A stretch of 64,000 nt of DNA from Schizochytrium sp. TIO01 (GCA_004764695.1 SMSO01000033.1:201001-265000), one strand, 5' to 3'. Positions 23,306 to 33,725 are shown, counted from the first letter of the stretch. Notes: generated from the sequence alone by a model not told the origin. Program-made: numbers and translations.

Positions 23306-26300
23306 ATGATCCAAACCAAGGCAACGACACTTGCCTTGGCATTGCTTGCGGCTGTATCATACCTTCAGGAGCTCCCTGGCGCATCAGCCAGACTGTCTTC
23401 ATGCCAAGCAACCACTGATATGATTACCATGCCTGCTAGTGCATTTTGTGAAAGCAGCACTAGCGGATTAAGCACAAGTGCCAGCGAGTTGGGCGTGGGT
23501 GAAGCGTGCTGTGGTGACTTTGGCTCTGAAAGAACCGACCTTCGCCGTCGCTTCTTGCAGGCACTGGGAACAGAAGATCGATGCCGCAGCGTACAGCTGG
23601 ACAGTCCTTACTGCCCGGTTGACTCAGAATGCGTGGTCACAGAGACCAGCCTAACCTTACAGCTTAGCTTTGAAGCGGACGAAACACCATGTTGCTCGAC
23701 TTGTCAGTGTTGGGGCGACCCATTTTGCGTTGACTTCACTGGTGAACGTGACGAATGGGTCATATGCGACTCTCGCGATGGTAAAACATGCAACCAAAAG
23801 AAGAACCGCTGCAACAAGAAGACATTTGATCACAATGGAGATAGTTGCGAATGGGTCCGAACTTCAAAGACAGTTGGTGCATCGGGAGAAACATGGCGAA
23901 GCTGGGATATCGATGGAAGTCCATGCCAATCCACATCAATCTGGACTGGAGATACCAGTAAGCCGCTTCCAACAATGTTAATGTATTCTCGCGATGACTT
24001 TGCTGTTTACCTTGTTTTGGGTGAACGTGGAGTCATTACACATACCAAGATTGTGAGTGGCTCAACGAACTATTCTATCAATGCGCAGGAATGTCTCGAA
24101 AACCCGTCCGAGAGCGCATGGGTTATTGAAGGAGTATCTAGTACCCTGCCTGAATCGTGGACTGTGAACGAATTATCTGAGTACGAGGTCCAGTGGCGTA
24201 TCTCTGGCGACAATGATCACATTTTTACAAATGTATCTTGTATTCAGTTGGCTGAACGTGCTCGTCAAGACGTGACACTTATTGATACTCAGGATGTCAA
24301 TACTACATCAGGTAGTTTGAGTGGATATTGCCCAACAGGAGTCATTTCAGAGCGGGTGGCTGCAGAGGCAAAGGGACAAAAAAATACACTTGCTCGAACA
24401 CATAGTGACAAATGTATGGTACAGGAAATCGGAAATTGTGGTGCTGCTTGCAAGTCGTTCGTTACACAGGAGTGTCAGGTTGAGTACAATCTTGAACGTA
24501 ATGTGGAGTATTGGTGCTCGGCTGTTGATCTTGGCCTACTTTCTACCCCTCTAACTTCCGAAGAGTGCTTTGATATCATCATGACCCCTGCAGCTGGTGA
24601 AACATGTGATGCAGCAGCTTGGGCAGAGTTAATTTGTGACATTGACGCAGCTCTTGTTGGGACTAGTGGTTATTATGACAAATGTCTTACAACTATTGCA
24701 GAATTTGGGTTTTACCAATATTATGATGAGCGCCTGGCAGCTGACCTTCACCCGCGTTTACCAAGCGCACCATATGGAGCTATTTCGTGTGCTGCTTCTG
24801 TTGATGACTATGACATGCAGTCGTCAGAGTGTGAGCGGGGTGCTGCAGTTGAATATTACAGCACAGAGAACGAAGAATGGGTTCAGGCATTTTTCATCCC
24901 CGAAAATCGTCCCCCCTGCAACGGAGAGCTCGTAATTGAAGGAAGCGCATACCCAGAGCTTTTGCAAAACCCAGTTCGCGTGTCTCAATGTTCTATCATG
25001 AGCTCGAAGTGCCAGGTTGAGAACACTTGCCAGCCAGTGTCAGGTATGCAAGTGGACTTTGTCTTTGAAGCTTCAGCTGAAGCTTGCCCTGGAGGAGGAC
25101 CATCAGGCGCCCCCTCAGAATCCCCAACTTTGGCACCTAGTGCAGCCCCAACAGTCAGCCCAACAGGTGCGCCAACAATCAACACTGACTGCTATGTTTA
25201 CGGGAAGAGATACAAAGGCAAAGCATCCAAAAGCTTTACGAAGGTTGATTCGGCTGAAGAGTGCCAAGCTAAATGTGTTGCAGAGACAAACTTTGACTGC
25301 AAGATTTGGTCTTGGCGTCGCAACAATAAACAAAATTGCTTGCTTTGGAAAACCGACAGCCAACCATCTGTTTCAAATAGTGTTTGGGTTCTTGGATCCA
25401 AAGTCTGTTCACCAACCCAGGCACCAACTCAAGCGCCTACGCAATTGCCAACTCAGGCACCTACCCAATTGCCAACTAATACACCTACACAAATGCCAAC
25501 CCTAGTTCCGACTGAAGCGCCTACACAAGCACCGACTGGTGCACCAACACAGGCCCCGACTGGTGTACCAACTAATGCCCCAACACAAGCTCCAACTGAT
25601 GCACCAACACAATCACCAACTGACGCACCAACCCAGTCACCGACGCAAGCTCCCACAAATGCGCCTACGCAATCGCCAACTAATGCACCGACTGATGCAC
25701 CGACTGATGCACCGACTGATGCACCGACTGATGCACCAACTGATGCGCCTACGCAGGCTCCCACAAATGCACCTACGAAGTCGCCAACTGATGCACCAAC
25801 TGATGCACCAACTGATGCACCAACTGATGCACCAACTGATGCACCAACACAAGCACCAACACAAGCACCAACACAAGCACCGACTGAGGCACCAACACAA
25901 GCACCGACTGATTCACCGACACAATCGCCAACTCAAGCACCGACGGAAGCACCGACACAATCGCCAACTATCGCGCCTACAGACTCGCCTATTTCAAGCG
26001 AGGGGACTACAGATGCTCCCACGTCTACTCCTACAGACTCGCCTACAGAATGTACAGATTACACTCGCGGAAGGTACACGCCAAACCCTTATGACGTCAT
26101 CAAGGATGTGACTACATGGGAAGCGTGTGATGAAATTTGCGACAGCGAGTCAGAGTGCAACTACTGGTCCTATCACGGTGATCCTACTGAGAAAAATGAG
26201 AATGTAGGCTATACGTGCGAGCTCTACGATACTGTGAACAAACTCGTTGTAACAGGTAGCCAGAGTACGTGGATCTCAAGCTGCCCAGGTGAATTCACGT

Positions 26301-27793
26301 CAAGTCCTACGCAATCCCCAACTGATGCTCCTACACAGGCACCAACACAATCGCCAACTGAGGCACCGACTCAAGCACCAACTCAGTCGCCAACTGATGC
26401 TCCTACACAGGCACCAACACAATCGCCAACTGAGGCACCGACTCAAGCACCAACTCAGTCGCCAACTGATGCACCGACACAGGCACCAACTCAGTCGCCA
26501 ACTGATGCACCGACACAGGCACCAACTCAGTCGCCAACTGATGCACCGACACAGGCACCAACACAGGCACCAACTCAGTCGCCAACTGATGCACCGACAC
26601 AGGCACCTACACAGGCACCAACTCAGACCCCGACACAGGCACCAACACAATCGCCAACCCAGGCACCGACTCAAGCACCAACACAATCGCCAACTGAGGC
26701 ACCGACTCAAGCACCAACTCAGTCGCCAACTGATGCACCGACACAGGCACCTACACAGGCACCAACTCAGACCCCGACTCAGGCACCAACACAATCGCCA
26801 ACCCAGGCACCGACTCAAGCACCAACTGACGCACCAACTCAGTCGCCAACTGAGGCACCGACTCAAGCACCAACTCAGTCGCCAACTGATGCACCTACAC
26901 AGGCACCGACCCAGGCACCAACTCAGTCGCCAACTGATGCACCGACACAGGCACCAACACAATCGCCAACTCAGTCTCCAACTCAGGCACCAACACAATC
27001 GCCAACTGACGCACCAACTGACGCACCGACTCAAGCACCAACTGACGCACCAACTCAGTCGCCAACTGAGGCACCGACTCAAGCACCAACTCAGTCGCCA
27101 ACTGATGCACCTACACAGGCACCTACACAGGCACCAACTCAGTCGCCAACTGATGCTCCGACACAGACACCAACTCAGGCACCAACACAATCGCCAACTC
27201 AGTCTCCAACTCAGTCACCAACTCAGTCGCCAACTGATGCACCGACGCAGGCGCCAACTCAGGCACCAACTGATGCACCAACACAATCGCCAACTGATGC
27301 ACCGACACAGACACCAACTCAGTCGCCAACTCAGTCGCCTACTCAGACGCCGACTCAGGCACCAACTGATGCTCCTACACAGGCACCTACGCAGGCACCA
27401 ACTCAAGCACCAACACAATCGCCAACTGATGCCCCAATTTCGAACGAGGGAATTACGGATGCTCCTACAGCAGCCCCAGCTTCAAATGAAGAATTAACAG
27501 ATGCTCCCACGTCTACTCCTACAGACTCGCCTACAGAATGTACAGATTACACTCGCGGAAGGTACACGCCAAACCCTTATGACGTCATCAAGGATGTGAC
27601 TACATGGGAAGCGTGTGATGCCATTTGCGACAGCGAGTCCGAGTGCAACTACTGGTCCTATCACGGTGATCCTACTGAGAAAAATGAAAATGTAGGCTAT
27701 ACGTGCGAGCTCTACGATACTGTGAACAAACTCGTTGTAACAGGTAGCCAGAGTACGTGGATCTCAAGCTGTCCTGATTTTGATCTAGACTAA
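23306..27793 (+). CDS. Paralogue C: secreted protein, VWD-like region, three PAN-like modules, Gln/Ser Thr-Pro repeats
   Basis: This 1495-aa protein starts at an ATG in an optimal context (GCCACCATGA) and begins with a signal peptide (TLALALLAAVSYL, probable cleavage after GASA). Residues about 31-595 align throughout with B, including EACCGDFGSER, the CQCWGDPFCVDF core, WVICDSR, a TMLMYSRDDF stretch and the closing CQPVSG motif. Cys-rich PAN/apple-like modules lie at about 628-700, 915-995 and 1411-1491, the last two with a CNYWSYHG core. The Thr/Pro tracts (about 702-913 and 996-1378) step by 4 residues: QAPT, QSPT, DAPT, EAPT. They are less acidic than in B. The protein ends eight residues after the last module (SCPDFDLD) with no anchor. 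It is probably an extracellular O-glycosylated structural or adhesive protein; the exact function is unknown. Confidence 0.93.
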   Translation: MIQTKATTLALALLAAVSYLQELPGASARLSSCQATTDMITMPASAFCESSTSGLSTSASELGVGEACCGDFGSERTDLRRRFLQALGTEDRCRSVQLDSPYCPVDSECVVTETSLTLQLSFEADETPCCSTCQCWGDPFCVDFTGERDEWVICDSRDGKTCNQKKNRCNKKTFDHNGDSCEWVRTSKTVGASGETWRSWDIDGSPCQSTSIWTGDTSKPLPTMLMYSRDDFAVYLVLGERGVITHTKIVSGSTNYSINAQECLENPSESAWVIEGVSSTLPESWTVNELSEYEVQWRISGDNDHIFTNVSCIQLAERARQDVTLIDTQDVNTTSGSLSGYCPTGVISERVAAEAKGQKNTLARTHSDKCMVQEIGNCGAACKSFVTQECQVEYNLERNVEYWCSAVDLGLLSTPLTSEECFDIIMTPAAGETCDAAAWAELICDIDAALVGTSGYYDKCLTTIAEFGFYQYYDERLAADLHPRLPSAPYGAISCAASVDDYDMQSSECERGAAVEYYSTENEEWVQAFFIPENRPPCNGELVIEGSAYPELLQNPVRVSQCSIMSSKCQVENTCQPVSGMQVDFVFEASAEACPGGGPSGAPSESPTLAPSAAPTVSPTGAPTINTDCYVYGKRYKGKASKSFTKVDSAEECQAKCVAETNFDCKIWSWRRNNKQNCLLWKTDSQPSVSNSVWVLGSKVCSPTQAPTQAPTQLPTQAPTQLPTNTPTQMPTLVPTEAPTQAPTGAPTQAPTGVPTNAPTQAPTDAPTQSPTDAPTQSPTQAPTNAPTQSPTNAPTDAPTDAPTDAPTDAPTDAPTQAPTNAPTKSPTDAPTDAPTDAPTDAPTDAPTQAPTQAPTQAPTEAPTQAPTDSPTQSPTQAPTEAPTQSPTIAPTDSPISSEGTTDAPTSTPTDSPTECTDYTRGRYTPNPYDVIKDVTTWEACDEICDSESECNYWSYHGDPTEKNENVGYTCELYDTVNKLVVTGSQSTWISSCPGEFTSSPTQSPTDAPTQAPTQSPTEAPTQAPTQSPTDAPTQAPTQSPTEAPTQAPTQSPTDAPTQAPTQSPTDAPTQAPTQSPTDAPTQAPTQAPTQSPTDAPTQAPTQAPTQTPTQAPTQSPTQAPTQAPTQSPTEAPTQAPTQSPTDAPTQAPTQAPTQTPTQAPTQSPTQAPTQAPTDAPTQSPTEAPTQAPTQSPTDAPTQAPTQAPTQSPTDAPTQAPTQSPTQSPTQAPTQSPTDAPTDAPTQAPTDAPTQSPTEAPTQAPTQSPTDAPTQAPTQAPTQSPTDAPTQTPTQAPTQSPTQSPTQSPTQSPTDAPTQAPTQAPTDAPTQSPTDAPTQTPTQSPTQSPTQTPTQAPTDAPTQAPTQAPTQAPTQSPTDAPISNEGITDAPTAAPASNEELTDAPTSTPTDSPTECTDYTRGRYTPNPYDVIKDVTTWEACDAICDSESECNYWSYHGDPTEKNENVGYTCELYDTVNKLVVTGSQSTWISSCPDFDLD
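25411..27435 (+). repeat. Coding 12-nt repeats of paralogue C, split by a PAN-like module
   Basis: Four-codon units (x-A/S-P-T with Gln, Asp or Glu at x) fill about 25411-26000 and 26300-27435. Runs of a single unit occur, for example GATGCACCGACT repeated near 25685-25740. Larger composites such as a DAPTQAPTQSPT block recur many times in the second half. All length changes keep frame. Confidence 0.92.
26009..26287 (+). repeat. Near-identical intragenic duplication (copy 1; copy 2 at 27497-27775)
   Basis: About 279 nt covering the second PAN-like module of C and its leader (DAPTSTPTDSPT) recur 1488 nt (496 codons) downstream with only about five substitutions. This indicates a recent in-frame duplication or gene conversion inside the gene. 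Confidence 0.9.
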
Positions 27794-27800
27794 ATTCTCT

Positions 27801-27806
27801 AATAAA
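27801..27806 (+). promoter_or_regulatory. Possible polyadenylation signal of paralogue C
   Basis: AATAAA begins seven nt after the TAA stop of C. The gene would have a very short 3' UTR and lies close to the convergent hydroxylase gene (162-nt gap). Confidence 0.35.
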
Positions 27807-27955
27807 ACGTTATTCTAATTCACAGCTAGATATTACGGCATTTTGCAATCATGTTCGCCTTTGTCCTTGATATGCGGCATACATCAAGGATGGTCAAACC
27901 TTTAGTAGTGGGCTTGGAGATTTTCACCTTAACTTCCATTTACATTGGGCAATTT

Positions 27956-28984
27956 TCACAGATCCCAGCGGTCGGTTCCGACAAGCTGATCAAACCAGGG
28001 CGTAATTGAATAGTTGCACTTGAGTGTACGATGATGGACCTCATGGAACCACGAATTAAAGTCGTCGAGTTTCTGTGTCCATGTAGAAAGTGGTGCCAAC
28101 AATGGCATGGTCGGCATAGGCTTGCCAGCATGAGACTCAATTTCATGCCAGAATGCGTAGCAACCTAACAAAGCCAAATCGAAAGGTTCGATAGGTCCAA
28201 AAGCTGCTTCATAAGACATTTTGCCGATGAGAAAAGGGATATATGCTTCGGTAAGAAGGTCGTACCAGTCAAAGTGGTAATTTGTTGTAAGTTGGGTTGA
28301 GCTGTGCTCATGGTGCGTGCGATGACCCCAGGAATACACACGTTTGTTGTGTAAGATGTAGTGACCAGCCCAAAAGAAAGCATCAATAGAAACCCGCTGC
28401 CAAGCAAGACGAGCAAGAAAGCGTAAAGGGCGAAAAGGTTGACCAACAGAAGTGCTTGGTGCACGCCCGAGGCGGGCTACATCTCTATGATAAAGGGCGA
28501 CCTGACCAAGGCTCGTGATTATGTAGACAATAAAGTTACACTTCATGTAGTCTGTGAATACCTCCCAAGGTGTCTGTTTTACCCGCTTCTGCGAAAAAAA
28601 GGGCACATGGGAGTAGAGCTTGTTAATATAGAGCCAATTCATTGCCATCGCGCCGTCCACCATGATCATATTGGCAAGTGTGTATCTGATGAAGTTCTTC
28701 CAAAAGGGCCCCTTTGGTTTGAGTTCACCTAAGATTTTGTACTGGACTGTGACAAGTGACCAAACTGTAGCGTTGGTTAAAAACCAAGATGCTACAGGAT
28801 GATCTTGAAACTTCTCTGCCGATGGCGTTCGCTGCGATTTAGTTGCAGTTGCAATTTCCTTCAATCGTGAGGACTTCACTTGATCTGCACCAATGAAACC
28901 ATATGCCATGGTTGCAACCATAAGGAGAGTACCAAGCTTTTGTTCTGTAGTTCCCGTCATCGGGAATGTAGAAGGTTTCTCCAT
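27956..28984 (-). CDS. Fatty acid hydroxylase / sterol desaturase family membrane enzyme
   Basis: The start is the ATG at 28984 (342 aa, context AAAATGG). The frame continues 46 codons upstream but only from a TTG. The three His clusters of the di-iron hydroxylase superfamily are intact: HYILH near residue 207, HRTHHEH near 221 and HEVHH near 314, plus a conserved HEIESH between the last two. Hydrophobic segments (ATVWSLVTVQYKI, FIVYIITSLGQVAL and others) indicate a multi-pass ER protein. The family includes C-4 sterol methyl oxidase, C-5 sterol desaturase and sphingolipid or alkylglycerol hydroxylases; all use O2 and electrons from cytochrome b5 or NAD(P)H. I cannot assign the substrate. The gene converges on paralogue C. 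Confidence 0.87.
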   Translation of the reverse strand: MEKPSTFPMTGTTEQKLGTLLMVATMAYGFIGADQVKSSRLKEIATATKSQRTPSAEKFQDHPVASWFLTNATVWSLVTVQYKILGELKPKGPFWKNFIRYTLANMIMVDGAMAMNWLYINKLYSHVPFFSQKRVKQTPWEVFTDYMKCNFIVYIITSLGQVALYHRDVARLGRAPSTSVGQPFRPLRFLARLAWQRVSIDAFFWAGHYILHNKRVYSWGHRTHHEHSSTQLTTNYHFDWYDLLTEAYIPFLIGKMSYEAAFGPIEPFDLALLGCYAFWHEIESHAGKPMPTMPLLAPLSTWTQKLDDFNSWFHEVHHRTLKCNYSITPWFDQLVGTDRWDL

Positions 28985-31494
28985 TTTAACAATGTTTCTT
29001 CGTACTTTTTGTAAGTTCAGAGATACTCCCAGTGATCTTGTCCTGTGGAACAATGTTGTTAACTGCCTTAGTGAGATACGTTCTAAAGCTATGGATCCTC
29101 CTATGCTTAGGTCCTGAAACAAATTCTGCTTTCAAGAAAATCTGCAAGACCTCCTGTCGTTTCTCGTTGTACCTTTCCTAACTCAGAAACTGCGAGCGCC
29201 AACTTATGTAAGGTCGCAAAGTTTCTACGCAATCCAGCAGTACTTCCTGGGCTCAGAATCACAGCTTCGGAGATCGCTTTCCCAAGCGACGTCAGTTCTT
29301 CCTCACCAACCCAGGGCCTGGCTGCTCTCTTGTTTCCAAAGCCTGCCTCCGTCTATAGTCGAGTCCACCGCTATGCCTGCAATGTAGTTCTCAAAAGCAG
29401 CTCCACTCTTCAAGCAGCTCCACCAGGCGAACCTGCCGCCTCGACGTGACCGTGCCTCCACGAAAACGGGTTTGCTCTCCAGCAGCCTTCAATCAGTACA
29501 CCAAAGCCTTCTTGGACACAGGCAAGTTCCCTTCAAGTCAATCGAATTGAACATTGATTGTCATTGCAATCGCAATGTCATCAGGTACGCAAGGACCTAA
29601 GCCTAAGCACCTCCTAAGCCTGCTTAGTCGCTTTCGAGATTACCACACCACTTTGTGAATTTACATCAAAGACTTCACACATAACGCCTAAATCCGTTGC
29701 CAGCCGCCGCACCCACTCAGACCTTCGCTGCTAAGCTCTGCTGCAGTGGCCACGGATGCTTGCAACCTCGCGACGGCTGAGATTGGTCTGCTCCAGCATT
29801 GGCAGGGAGTGCTGCTCTTCTGCTCGGCGAGGAATCCTCAGGGGAAGAAGCCATGTAGAGTCGCTTTCATTTGGTAAGAGTGAAAGGAAGTGGAAGTGTC
29901 TCCCTTGGGACCATGATAGCAACTCCGTGGACGGAGTGCAATTTAGGGCTAAACTTGGCATCGATCAAATTCTGATGTTTGTCAAACTGAAGCGACTCAG
30001 GTTTATTGACGGGTTGTGCTGTATGGAGCAGCACAGAGAAAGCAATGGTGATTGGGGGGGACTCAATTTAACAAAGGTTGGGGCAAATTTGCATGGTCGT
30101 TTGTAAAGAAATGAGGAATAGAAAGCAAGGACTGGGAAAACCAAACCTCAAGTAAATCTCAAGTTTCGGGTCTGATGTTTAAGTGCAAGGACCTTGGAGG
30201 AAATCCTTACTCGTGGACCTGTTGCCTCCGCGTTATTCAACATAAAAGACACCTTCTTTTACGGGATCGAGGCAAATTAAAGAAATAGCCTGTGTCAAGA
30301 AATCCTTTTGCGATCTCACACCAGCACAGTAGAAAATTATAGTGCACTCTTAAATAGGTATGCATGTATTTATGATAATCTAGCACTCTATTCGGATGGT
30401 ATGGAGCATGCATGAATTACTGGCCGGAGGATATATAAGCATTGGCATCAGCTCCCTTCACTCCTCTGCGTTAATCATTTTAGTGGATTGGTACCCAGGT
30501 CCGGAGCACTCCTCTTTTAGAGGAAATTCTTAAAGGAATGAATCTGTCAATCAAACGCGCACTATTGTACTACTCAGAGTCTAGATTTGATATAAGACAC
30601 GATGATTCCTGAAATTATACCAGATCTAAAACCTTTGCCTCCTTCTTGGTTTCATGTACTCGAAGCGAGAAATTTGATGAAAAGCCTTGACATCTTCCAT
30701 TAGGTAGGTAGGTAGGTAGGTACCTAGGCTAGCTACGAAAAACAACTTCATTATCGATCTCGACTCGCAACATATCTAGATAGGCAGCTCAAGAAAGCTC
30801 TTTAAAGTGCTCTTTCGCAATCCGCACGTACTTGAAAGCTCTCTTCTAGGTTCTTTGGAGCTGCATTTCTAAAGCGGTCGAGTAAGTACATCCGTAACAA
30901 CATACATAGCAAAAAGAGGACCAACTTTATTAGCCCACTTAACGACGGTTTGACTAACTCTTAAACCTTAAGAAGAATATCCTATAAGGCGCTAGTGATT
31001 ATACTTTCATAAAGTAGGATTGAATGAATACCATATGAATACAGTGCGTCAATCAAAACATCCAAAACACGAGAGGCTTTTCGCGTATCTGCGAAAGCGT
31101 CGTAGCCAGCCAGCCTGCTGGACCACAACTCGATACCTAGTCAGCGTTTAGTCATCCATCGCTGCGTGCAAGCAGTGGTCTATTGTTGATCAGCGTGTTG
31201 CTCGGTGGCTTTCTTCTGTCTTGATCGGCGCTAACCAGCGTCAGTTTTTCTCTTTTGCGGTTTTCCCAGTACAACTTAACTTCGCTGTCGTCTCGTTCAC
31301 CAACAACCTTTCCTCCAAGGCTTCTGACGTTTTACGCAAGCCTCGTCGCAGTTTGGTTCTGCTTCTGATAACCAAAATTTAAAGTTCAAGACGACCAGTC
31401 GTTCTTGGATTTGAGGTTTTCAGGTTCTCAGGGTTTCGTCTTTTTCTAGTAGCACTGTCTACATTTCGTCTTCACATTTGATAAGAATAGAATC
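28985..31494. other. 2.5-kb divergent intergenic region
   Basis: It lies between the hydroxylase gene (-) and the WRAP73-like gene (+), so it should carry both promoters. The first 500 nt are pyrimidine- and GC-richer; the rest is AT-rich. A (TAGG)n tract lies at about 30703-30722. A 116-codon plus-strand frame at 29756-30106 has no ATG-start support or recognisable domain and I do not call it. Confidence 0.55.
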
Positions 31495-33249
31495 ATGATG
31501 CGACCTCCGACGCGCGTGAGACGCCCTGGCGAGAATACCGCTCGCAGGGTACCCTCATCTTCTTCAGGATCAGCTCCTGTGTCTGTTGCTTCGACATCGT
31601 CTGCTTCCGCATCACAACCTCCTGTGCCAGCAAAAAGCTCGAAAAGGTTGCCAGGTTCAAATTCTGTAGCCCCGGTCTCAAGCTCAACAGAAGCCCCAAC
31701 AATACGTCCTAAGGCCTCGAAAGTTGGAGGACCAAACTCAAAGATAAACTTGGCGGGGTCCTCTAGTTCTAGTGAGGCTAGCAAAAAACCTAAATTTACG
31801 TTGCGTACAAGCCATGCATTGGCCAAATTTTCTCCGGATGGCCGACTTGCGGCCTTTGGCAGTGGAACTGCAGTTGTTGTAGTTCGGGTGCCCTCCCTTG
31901 AACATGGCACGGGGAATGAAGGTGGTGGATTCAAGGTTGTGCGTCGTTTTAGCTGCATGGACAATGTCGAGGGTATTGACTGGTCTCAGGACTCCACAAT
32001 GGTCATGTGTGCTCAGTACAAGCGTTCCCAGGTTCAAGTGTTTTCTGTTGAGGATAGAGGATTTAATTGCCGCGTTTCAGAAGGCGTGGGTGGTCTAGTT
32101 TATGCCACTTTCGCACCAGCTGGGCAGCACCTCATCACAGTTGCAGATTTTCAGCTTCACTTAAGTGTATGGTCTCTTCCAGACCAGACCCAACGATGCT
32201 TCATGAACCCCAAGCTTACGTCTGCGCAGGGTTTCAGATTTTCTCAGGATGGCCAATTTATGGCTGTGGCACATCGCCGCGAATGCAAAGACAGTGTTGC
32301 TGTTTACAGTACGGCTAAGGGTCGATGGGCCAAATTGCAGCACTTTACAGTGGCTACCACTGATTTAGAGGAGATTGCTTGGACTGCAGACAATGACGGT
32401 ATTATTGTCCGAGATTGCCCAATTCAGTACCGATTGCTCGTATATAACCCGGCAGATGGAAGCCTCCTCGCGCGCTACTGTGCTTATGAGCACGCCCTCG
32501 GTATCAAGACCTTGTCATACGCCAAGTCATCAAAACTTGCCGCTGTTGGCAGCTTTGATCAAGTCTGCCGAATTCTCAACACAATGACATGGAAACCAAT
32601 TGCAGAATGTGAACACCCGAACTCCATCGTTTTGAAAAACTCTGGAATTCGCTGGATCTCGCAAACACCTACCGAAAATGATGCTTCTAATATGAACAAC
32701 TCCCAGTCCGCTGTGCATGGAGGTTTACCTAGCACCGCAACACACAATGGAAATACTGCTGTCAATAATAGTATCGTTAATTCACTCGGGCAAGCTATGG
32801 TGCCTTCCACAGGGCATGGTGGTGTCCACAAATTTGCTGTTGTGAAACCAGACCCGAAAAAGGCAATTCCCAAATCTGGTATTGGACTCATGGCTTGGAG
32901 CTTTGATGGTCAATACCTTGCAACTCGTGACGATCAAAAACCGTTTGTTGTGTGGATATGGAAGGTTGATATGCTTAAACCCTTTGCAATTCTGGAGCTT
33001 GCATCGAAAGTGAATTCATTCAAGTGGGATCCTTGCCGTATTCGCCTTGCTATTGCTTCAGGGGAACCGACTGCTTATCTTTGGACCCCAGAATGTAACG
33101 AAGCTCTTATCTCTGCTTCGGCATGGTCAGCTCAACCCGCAGAAGAACCAGTCTGGAGTGAACCTGTGCTCGGTGTAAAGTGGAGTTCCGGTGGTGATGT
33201 GCTTTTGCTCTTGTCGAAATCTCAGTCAGCCTTTGCTCTAGTCAACTAG
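31495..33249 (+). CDS. WRAP73: WRAP73/WDR8-like WD40 protein
   Basis: This 584-aa protein starts at a double ATG. A Ser/Pro-rich tail (1-100) is followed by WD40 blades: HALAKFSPDGRLAAF, VEGIDWSQDSTMVMC, LVYATFAPAGQHLITV, FRFSQDGQFMAVAH. It then carries the family's most telling stretch, GIKTLSYAKSSKLAAVGSFD, followed by a RILN-x(2)-TWKP-x(4)-EHP motif. The C-terminal part (MAWSFDGQYLATRDD, VNSFKWDPCRIRLAIASG, YLWTPE, LGVKWSSGGDVLLLLSKSQS) also matches WRAP73. An Asn/Ser/His-rich insert of about 60 residues interrupts the C-terminal half. WRAP73 homologues are centriolar or spindle-pole proteins that work with Msd1/SSX2IP to anchor microtubules and, in animals, assist ciliogenesis. A basal-body role is inferred here. 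Confidence 0.82.
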   Translation: MMRPPTRVRRPGENTARRVPSSSSGSAPVSVASTSSASASQPPVPAKSSKRLPGSNSVAPVSSSTEAPTIRPKASKVGGPNSKINLAGSSSSSEASKKPKFTLRTSHALAKFSPDGRLAAFGSGTAVVVVRVPSLEHGTGNEGGGFKVVRRFSCMDNVEGIDWSQDSTMVMCAQYKRSQVQVFSVEDRGFNCRVSEGVGGLVYATFAPAGQHLITVADFQLHLSVWSLPDQTQRCFMNPKLTSAQGFRFSQDGQFMAVAHRRECKDSVAVYSTAKGRWAKLQHFTVATTDLEEIAWTADNDGIIVRDCPIQYRLLVYNPADGSLLARYCAYEHALGIKTLSYAKSSKLAAVGSFDQVCRILNTMTWKPIAECEHPNSIVLKNSGIRWISQTPTENDASNMNNSQSAVHGGLPSTATHNGNTAVNNSIVNSLGQAMVPSTGHGGVHKFAVVKPDPKKAIPKSGIGLMAWSFDGQYLATRDDQKPFVVWIWKVDMLKPFAILELASKVNSFKWDPCRIRLAIASGEPTAYLWTPECNEALISASAWSAQPAEEPVWSEPVLGVKWSSGGDVLLLLSKSQSAFALVN

Positions 33250-33725
33250 CTTATGTTAGCAATTGTCAATATGCTGGACTAGCTAGATAGACGCTATATT
33301 ACCATAAACTTAGCTTCAGGCATCTCTCGGCTGCTTGTTTGACCCTTTGAACCTGTGCATTAATTATATCTCCTTTGCTTCTAACTTTTCTTTTTGTCGA
33401 AAGTCTTCACTGTGTAGATTCATTTGTCTACGCCTTGACACACACACGCATTAAGCTGTTAGTTAAAGAGATTCCATCTTGGTTTTATTTTTTTAATTTT
33501 ATAAATCTATCATTTTACGGTTTTCGAGTTGGTAATATTCCGAATGTGCGATGTTGCAGATAAAATAGTGCCAATACGGGACGGTGCAACTTGAAGCTGT
33601 TTAATTTTCCAATATTCTTGCTCTCCTTGACTTGTTTATGAGACGAGGTTGCAGGGTCACGTGGAAGAAATCACAGATTGATATCGTATATGTGTTGTGT
33701 TTGCCACACTGTTGGTACAGTCTTT
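33250..33725. other. 476-nt convergent intergenic region
   Basis: It lies between the 3' ends of the WRAP73-like (+) and TMEM161-like (-) genes. It is AT-rich with T-runs near 33486-33500, and nothing codes. It presumably contains both 3' UTRs. Confidence 0.6.

Noticed and set aside
26289-27497. Plus-strand His/Arg/Gln-rich and minus-strand Cys/Trp/Leu-rich frames inside C
   Set aside because: Repeat-derived alternative frames of the 12-nt unit.
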